Shown piece by piece: positions 59,984-64,000 of a DNA stretch of 64,000 bases (its first letter is position 1; each line of letters begins with the position of its first letter). Location: NCBI RefSeq assembly GCF_000429905.1, contig NZ_AUCT01000001.1, positions 102,156-166,155 of the forward strand. Reading direction: 5' to 3'. Origin of the DNA: Desulfatibacillum aliphaticivorans DSM 15576. Its GTDB lineage: Bacteria; Desulfobacterota; Desulfobacteria; Desulfobacterales; Desulfatibacillaceae. A program made the position numbers and the translations under genes. Below the pieces are notes generated by a model that was given only the letters and a program-made list of their open reading frames with translations, was not told where the DNA came from and did no database searches.

Positions 59984-60397
59984 CTGCCCAAAAAAGACTT
60001 CAACCACGGAAGGCACGGAGGTCACGGAATTTTTTTTCTTCCGTGTTTTTCAGTGTATTCCGTGGTTGAAATAATCCTCTTTCGGAAACGGGAAAACAAG
60101 ACACTGGGTTCCCGATAGGGACGGGTTGGGAGACCCAACCCCTGCGCGGGCGCGACAAGCGGCGCCCCTCCGTGATCCAGGGAATGGCGGGCGAAAAATG
60201 CGGACAGGCACGGGGGCCTGTCACTACGTGAACCAGGAACACTCGGGAATGACAGGCAAAAGTCGGGCAGCGAACCCCTGCCCCTTCGCGGGCGCGGCAA
60301 GCGGCGCCCCTGCGGCGGGAAGAAGGTCGAGAAGTCGCGGGTGAAAACGGCAATTTTGAGGTGTAAAAGCCTGTCAGCAAGCCTTTTGTGCTTCGCA

Positions 60398-60424
60398 CCC
60401 AGGCAGCAAACTGCGCTGCCTGGG
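60398..60424. repeat. Loop-conserved hairpin, copy 8
   Basis: CCCAGGCAG and CTGCCTGGG, perfect 9-bp stem, loop CAAACTGCG (CGCAGTTTG on the other strand). The same hairpin recurs at 63915-63941. Confidence 0.65.
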
Positions 60425-60595
60425 CCACCCAAAAAATGTGGGTAGGGAAAACCCTGTTCCTACGAAAAACGAAACAAAACGGACAGGCACGGGGGCCTGT
60501 CACTACAAAGCGCGGGGACCTCGACATTACATTATCCCTCTGCGCGAAGCGCCATTTTAAAAAGTTTTGCCCCGCTTTTTCAAAAGCGGGCCGCC

Positions 60596-60807
60596 GGAGG
60601 CAGGCCTTTCGCAGTTTAGCAGTTCGCCGCCGGTGGCATGCTTTTCCGTCTTTTCGCTTTGGAGGCAGGCCTTTCGCAGTTTAGCAGTTCGCCGCCGGTG
60701 GCATGCTTTTCCGTCTTTTCGCTTTTCGGCGGTTTGCCGCCGGAGGCAGGTCTTTTGCAGTTTGGCAGTTTGCCGCCGGAGGTATGTTTTTCCGTCTTTT
60801 CGCTTTT
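60596..60807. repeat. 65-bp tandem repeat, 2 exact copies plus one diverged
   Basis: 60596-60660 and 60661-60725 are identical 65-base units. A third, diverged copy starts at 60742 after an inserted CGGCGGTTTGCCGCC palindrome, which recurs at the end. Confidence 0.88.
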
Positions 60808-60865
60808 CGGCGGTTCGCCGCCGGAACTTATTTCAACGGACGCCCCCACCTTCTTAAACCTGTTA

Positions 60866-61678
60866 TTATTTATGGTTATTTTTTACAAAATCACGCATCA
60901 GTTCAGGCCATTTCTTAAAATCGGAGTACCCATTGGCAATCACGAGTTCTGAATCAGGCAGCAGCCGGTGAAGCTCTTCCGCTGTTTCCACCGGATGCGT
61001 GGGGTCTCCAATCCATCCAAGGATCAAGCAGGGGGCCTGGATATTTTCAATCGTATCCCGGGAAGGAAAATCGGTCAGGGCCGCGCCCGTGAACAGGTTG
61101 TAAAGGGTTTTTCTTTTCAAGGATTTCATGCCTTCAAGTGCGCCTTCAACCTTGCCCTCTTCGGCGTCGATCAGCCATTGGGGAAGCAGGCGGGACAGTT
61201 TGTTACGCATCATCCGGGCCAGCATCCCTCCGCCGAACAGCCACCCCATCGCTGCCATTTTATTGTAAAGTTTACCTTGTTCCGCCCGGGTTTCCCAGGC
61301 AGTAGGCGGATTAACCAGAATCAGGCCTTTTATTTTTTCCGGAGCAATACAGGCGGAATAAATCGCCGTGGCGCAGCCCATGGACTGGCCGCCGGCAATG
61401 ACCCTGGTTTCACCATAGCTTTCGGCCACTGCCAGCATGTCTTTTGCCAGTTGTTTCCAGTGATAGTCTTCAGGAAAAAACGTGGGCTGGGTTTCCCCGT
61501 GTCCCCTGGCATCATACCGGATCAACCGGTTTGTCTCAGGAAATGCCTCCCATTGGAACAGATCAATAAGATCCTCGCTTTTCATGCTGCCCATGAGCCC
61601 ATGCCCCCAGATAAAAGCCGGCCCTTCGCCGGTGCAACGTGTATTGAAGCGGATGCTGTTAATAGGTTTGACTGGCAT
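60866..61678 (-). CDS. Alpha/beta hydrolase-fold protein
   Basis: 270 aa from ATG 61678 (AAGGG upstream; a GTG at 61714 would add 12 residues). Fold marks are the oxyanion-type HGLMGS, YDARGHGETQP, the nucleophile elbow GGQSMGCA with Ser, and LILGWIGDPTHPVETAEEL for the acid. At the position where the catalytic His normally stands (usually GxGH near the C-terminus) this protein has ANGYSDFKKWPE, so the canonical His seems to be missing and activity is doubtful. Divergent from the zinc dehydrogenase gene at 61948 and between two blocks of long repeats, so the pair may have moved together. Confidence 0.82.
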   Translation of the reverse strand: MPVKPINSIRFNTRCTGEGPAFIWGHGLMGSMKSEDLIDLFQWEAFPETNRLIRYDARGHGETQPTFFPEDYHWKQLAKDMLAVAESYGETRVIAGGQSMGCATAIYSACIAPEKIKGLILVNPPTAWETRAEQGKLYNKMAAMGWLFGGGMLARMMRNKLSRLLPQWLIDAEEGKVEGALEGMKSLKRKTLYNLFTGAALTDFPSRDTIENIQAPCLILGWIGDPTHPVETAEELHRLLPDSELVIANGYSDFKKWPELMRDFVKNNHK

Positions 61679-61822
61679 GATCAACCCTTTCGCGGTTTGA
61701 GTTTTCTGGTTCACTATCCGATTGTTTTGTACAGATTTGCGGATGGTTTTTCAAGGCAAAGGCATAATACGAACCTTTATTCATAAAAAATTTTAACTAT
61801 CTATTAAAAAGGAAAATTTCTC

Positions 61823-61853
61823 TTTACAAAATATGAACTATAGTTCATATAAT
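61823..61853 (+). promoter_or_regulatory. Promoter with palindromic operator before the dehydrogenase
   Basis: ATATGAACTATAGTTCATAT (61831-61850) is a perfect 20-bp palindrome. It lies between TTTACA (61823-61828) and a consensus TATAAT (61848-61853), the usual seat of a dimeric TetR/MarR-type repressor. No regulator gene is adjacent. Confidence 0.65.
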
Positions 61854-61947
61854 AACCCCAATGCAAAGAGGCCGGGTCACGGACCTGGCTTAACTCTGTT
61901 TCTGCCATGGCAGAGCAGGATATAAAAAACAGCATCTGGAGATCGCC

Positions 61948-63168
61948 ATGAAAGCATTGCAGTTCAATGTAACTCCCCCCGGATTTATTGCAGCCAAGGC
62001 AATCAAGCCCATTTTCGGAAACAACGTCTATTTTAAGGGGCCGTTTAAAACCGTCCGTCTTGTGGAGATTCCCGAACCAGCCGCTCCCGCCGGACAATGG
62101 GTCAAGCTGAAAACCATCTTCTGCGGTTTTTGCGGCAGCGATCTGAATCTCATGATGCTCCATGACTCCCCCACTGCGTCGCCCTTTAGCTCTTTTCCCT
62201 GCATTATCGGACATGAGGTGGTTGGCAGGATCGTTGAAAAGGGCCCGGAGGCGACCCAATTTGAATTAGGGGATGTGGTTACGGTAAACCCGGGCCTTGG
62301 ATGCACGGTTCGGAAACTGTCTCCCCAATGCGCCGTCTGTGCGGCAGGCCGTTCCCTAAATTGCGAAAATTCCGCCAAAGGCGGTTTGCCGCCCGGCATG
62401 TTCACGGGGCTCAATTCAGGGGTTACCGGGGGATTTGCTCCTTTTATCCGCGCCCATGAAAGTCAGCTTTTCAAGGTCCCGGACTCTCTTGGCATGGAGG
62501 CTGCGGCCATGACCGAACCCCTTGCCGTGGCGCTGCAGACCGTGTTTGACAATATGCCCGAACCTTCAGACAAAATTCTTGTGATCGGCGGGGGGGTCAT
62601 CGGCAACCTGGTGATCCAGGCGGTCCGCACCCTTTGTCCTGACGCCGGCATCGCCCTGATAGAGCCTGCAGCCCATGCCGCAGCTCTGGCCGAGGAGTTG
62701 GGACAGGCTGAAATTATTCCTTTCAAGGCAGTGTACCAGACTGCGGCCGAATTCACCGGCGCCGCCATGTACCAGCCCCAGTTGGGCCAGCCGGTGCTCA
62801 TGGGAGGATTTGACCGGATTTACGATACGGTTGGGAATTCAGCCACCCTGAACATGGGCCTGAGAATCCTTGGACCCTTTGGAACACTGAGCCTTGTGGG
62901 CATTGGCAGCGACGTTAAACTGGATCTGACCCCCTTATGGCTCAAGCTCCAGAACATCAAGGGGGTCTACGGTTACGGCCGGGTGACTTACCAGGGCGAA
63001 ACCCGCCATGTATTTGACCTGGCTATGGAGTTCATGAATGAAGGAAGGATCCGGACAGCCCCCCTTGTGACCCACACGTTCAGGCTGGAAGATTATAGGG
63101 AAATGATTGAGGTGAACTTGAATAAAGCCCGGCATGGGGCCGTAAAGGCCCTGGTTCGGTTTGATTGA
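61948..63168 (+). CDS. Zinc-dependent alcohol dehydrogenase (MDR family)
   Basis: 406 aa with SD GGAGA before ATG 61948. The GroES-like N-terminal domain has the catalytic zinc Cys in FCGFCGSD and the GHEVVGRIVE His-Glu pair. A structural-zinc-like loop has Cys residues in GLGCTV..., QCAVCAAGRSLNCEN. The Rossmann motif is GGGVIGNL (about 210), followed by IEPAAHAAA. It oxidises an alcohol or reduces an aldehyde with NAD(P). The substrate is unknown. Divergent from a hydrolase-fold gene and preceded by a palindromic operator, so it is probably an inducible catabolic or detoxifying step. Confidence 0.88.
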   Translation: MKALQFNVTPPGFIAAKAIKPIFGNNVYFKGPFKTVRLVEIPEPAAPAGQWVKLKTIFCGFCGSDLNLMMLHDSPTASPFSSFPCIIGHEVVGRIVEKGPEATQFELGDVVTVNPGLGCTVRKLSPQCAVCAAGRSLNCENSAKGGLPPGMFTGLNSGVTGGFAPFIRAHESQLFKVPDSLGMEAAAMTEPLAVALQTVFDNMPEPSDKILVIGGGVIGNLVIQAVRTLCPDAGIALIEPAAHAAALAEELGQAEIIPFKAVYQTAAEFTGAAMYQPQLGQPVLMGGFDRIYDTVGNSATLNMGLRILGPFGTLSLVGIGSDVKLDLTPLWLKLQNIKGVYGYGRVTYQGETRHVFDLAMEFMNEGRIRTAPLVTHTFRLEDYREMIEVNLNKARHGAVKALVRFD

Positions 63169-63172
63169 TGCA

Positions 63173-63233
63173 TTTCAGGGGACGTCTCTCAATTTCAGGG
63201 GACGTCTCTCAACAATTTCAGGGGACGTCTCTC
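63173..63233. repeat. Three tandem TTTCAGGGGACGTCTCTC motifs
   Basis: Exact 18-base copies start at 63173, 63193 and 63216. Further copies are at 63427 and 63452, with variants at 59449, 59471, 41621 and 41641. Confidence 0.85.
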
Positions 63234-64000
63234 AAAAACTCGATAACTCTGTGCCAGGCACTGAAAAACCTGGTCTGCTCGTGCGCGCCATGGGCGTCCG
63301 GCAGCGATGCGGCTGCACTGCATGTCGCTCTGCGACCCAGGCAGGATAAGGCTCTGCCTGGGCTGTCTAAAAAAGACTTCAACCACGGAAGGCACGGATG
63401 ACACGGAAATTTTTTTCTTCCGTGCATTTCAGGGGACGTCTCTCAAATGCATTTCAGGGGACGTCTCTCAAAAACTCGATAACTCTGTGCCAGGCACTGA
63501 AAAACCTGGTCTGCTGGTGCGCGCCATGGGCGTCCGGCAGCGCTGCGGCTGAACTGCATGTCGCTCTGAGACCCAGGCAGGATACGGCTCTGCCTGGGCT
63601 GTCTAAAAAAGACTTCAACCACGGAAGGCACGGATGACACGGAAATTTTTTTCTTCCGTGTTTTTCAGTGTATTCCGTGGTTCAAATAATCTTTTTTCGG
63701 AAACGGGAAAACGAGACACTGGATTCCCGATAGAAACGCTCGGGAATGACGGCGGGGGAACGCTGGATTCACGATAGGGACGGGTTGGGAAACCCGGCCC
63801 CTAAGCGGGCGCGACAAGCAGCGCCCCTATGGCGGGATGATGGTCGAGAAATCGCCGGTGCAATTGGCAATTTTGATGTGTGTAAGCCTGTCAGCAGGCC
63901 TTTTATGCTTCGCACCCAGGCAGCAAACTGCGCTGCCTGGGCCACCCAAAAAATGTGGGCAGGGAAAACCCTGTTCCTACGAAAAACGAAACAAAACGGA
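63216..64000. repeat. Long noncoding repeat region, right block
   Basis: No gene. A 209-base unit at 63216-63424 is repeated at 63452-63660 with five mismatches. The second copy continues into sequence shared with 59660-59765 and 60025-60145, and the last 125 bases (63872-64000) match 60352-60482. Hairpins with loops GATAAGGCT (63336-63362), GATACGGCT (63572-63598) and CAAACTGCG (63915-63941) belong to the loop-conserved family. The region runs off the window end. Confidence 0.82.

Larger units (their letters stand above)
59434..60865. repeat. Long noncoding repeat region, left block
   Basis: No gene. It contains two copies of a unit of about 250 bases (59517-59765 and 59886-60140) with the nested inverted repeat CAACCACGGAA...TTCCGTGGTTG, three copies of ACAGGCACGGG(G/-)CCTGTCACTAC-type sequence (near 59856, 60203 and 60482), a block of about 125 bases at 60352-60482, and a 65-bp tandem repeat (60596-60807). 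Related blocks recur at 63216-64000. Short reading frames here are by-products of the repeats. Confidence 0.8.

Noticed and set aside
59517..60140. Short frames in the repeat blocks that share a C-terminal peptide (ending in FRKRENKTLGSR)
   Set aside because: They recur only because the noncoding repeat recurs; the frame spans inverted repeats and has no ribosome site.
63173..63469. CRISPR-like repeats of TTTCAGGGGACGTCTCTC
   Set aside because: 18-base units with spacers of 2-5 bases or hundreds of bases; not an array.

Overview
The window looks like chromosome of a Gram-negative sulfate-reducer-type deltaproteobacterium (Desulfobacterota). The closest match I can suggest by eye is Desulfatibacillum-like. 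This rests on codon/GC style (GC-rich core genes), multi-PAS hybrid histidine kinases, single-EF-hand secreted proteins, a complete separate-gene trp operon led by a type I DAHP synthase, and many dispersed hairpin repeats. No 16S or other definitive marker is present, so the taxon is an inference.

Layout. 1-2.4 kb: a decaprenyl-phosphoribose pathway pair (UbiA-type transferase and DprE1-like oxidase). 2.5-6.0 kb: a small hypothetical protein and a hybrid 7TM-PAS kinase. 6.3-13.4 kb: the phosphate regulon phoB-phoR, pstS-pstC-pstA-pstB-phoU, with 11-bp-phased CTAACAAA repeats upstream of phoB and pstS that look like this organism's Pho box. 13.7-22.7 kb, minus strand: one aromatic/tryptophan operon, aroF-trpE-trpG-trpD-trpC-trpF-trpB-trpA-aroB. 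It is preceded by a leader peptide rich in Trp (WWWQVW), an intrinsic terminator, and a second tandem terminator, i.e. a trp attenuator. 22.8-25.7 kb: a second hybrid kinase with a small membrane partner. 25.9-31.9 kb: a tripartite RND efflux operon. 32-41.3 kb: methyltransferases, an SDR/acyltransferase pair, a GT-C membrane glycosyltransferase, secreted proteins and tRNA-Pro. 41.9-49.1 kb: an amidase, tRNA-Leu, then tig-clpP-clpX-lon protein quality control. 49.27-49.43 kb: tRNA-Val and tRNA-Asp.

49.38-57.65 kb is an integrated mobile element of about 8.2 kb. It is bounded by a 51-bp direct repeat of the tRNA-Asp 3' end and carries a tyrosine integrase, an excisionase-like protein, a RepA-like helicase, a DnaG-type primase, an iteron-rich putative origin between the last two, one phage virion-like protein and AT-rich membrane cargo genes. 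It looks like a replicating phage-satellite-type element. Directly beyond its right end (57.9-59.4 kb) sits a low-GC standalone reverse transcriptase with a long C-terminal extension. It resembles the abortive-infection/DRT class of anti-phage RTs and is the most promising candidate for an undescribed defence system here.

59.4-64 kb: long, highly similar noncoding repeat blocks flank a divergent pair (alpha/beta hydrolase-fold protein and zinc alcohol dehydrogenase). The dehydrogenase has a 20-bp perfect palindromic operator in its promoter. A family of at least nine hairpins with related 9-nt loops is scattered from 32 to 64 kb.
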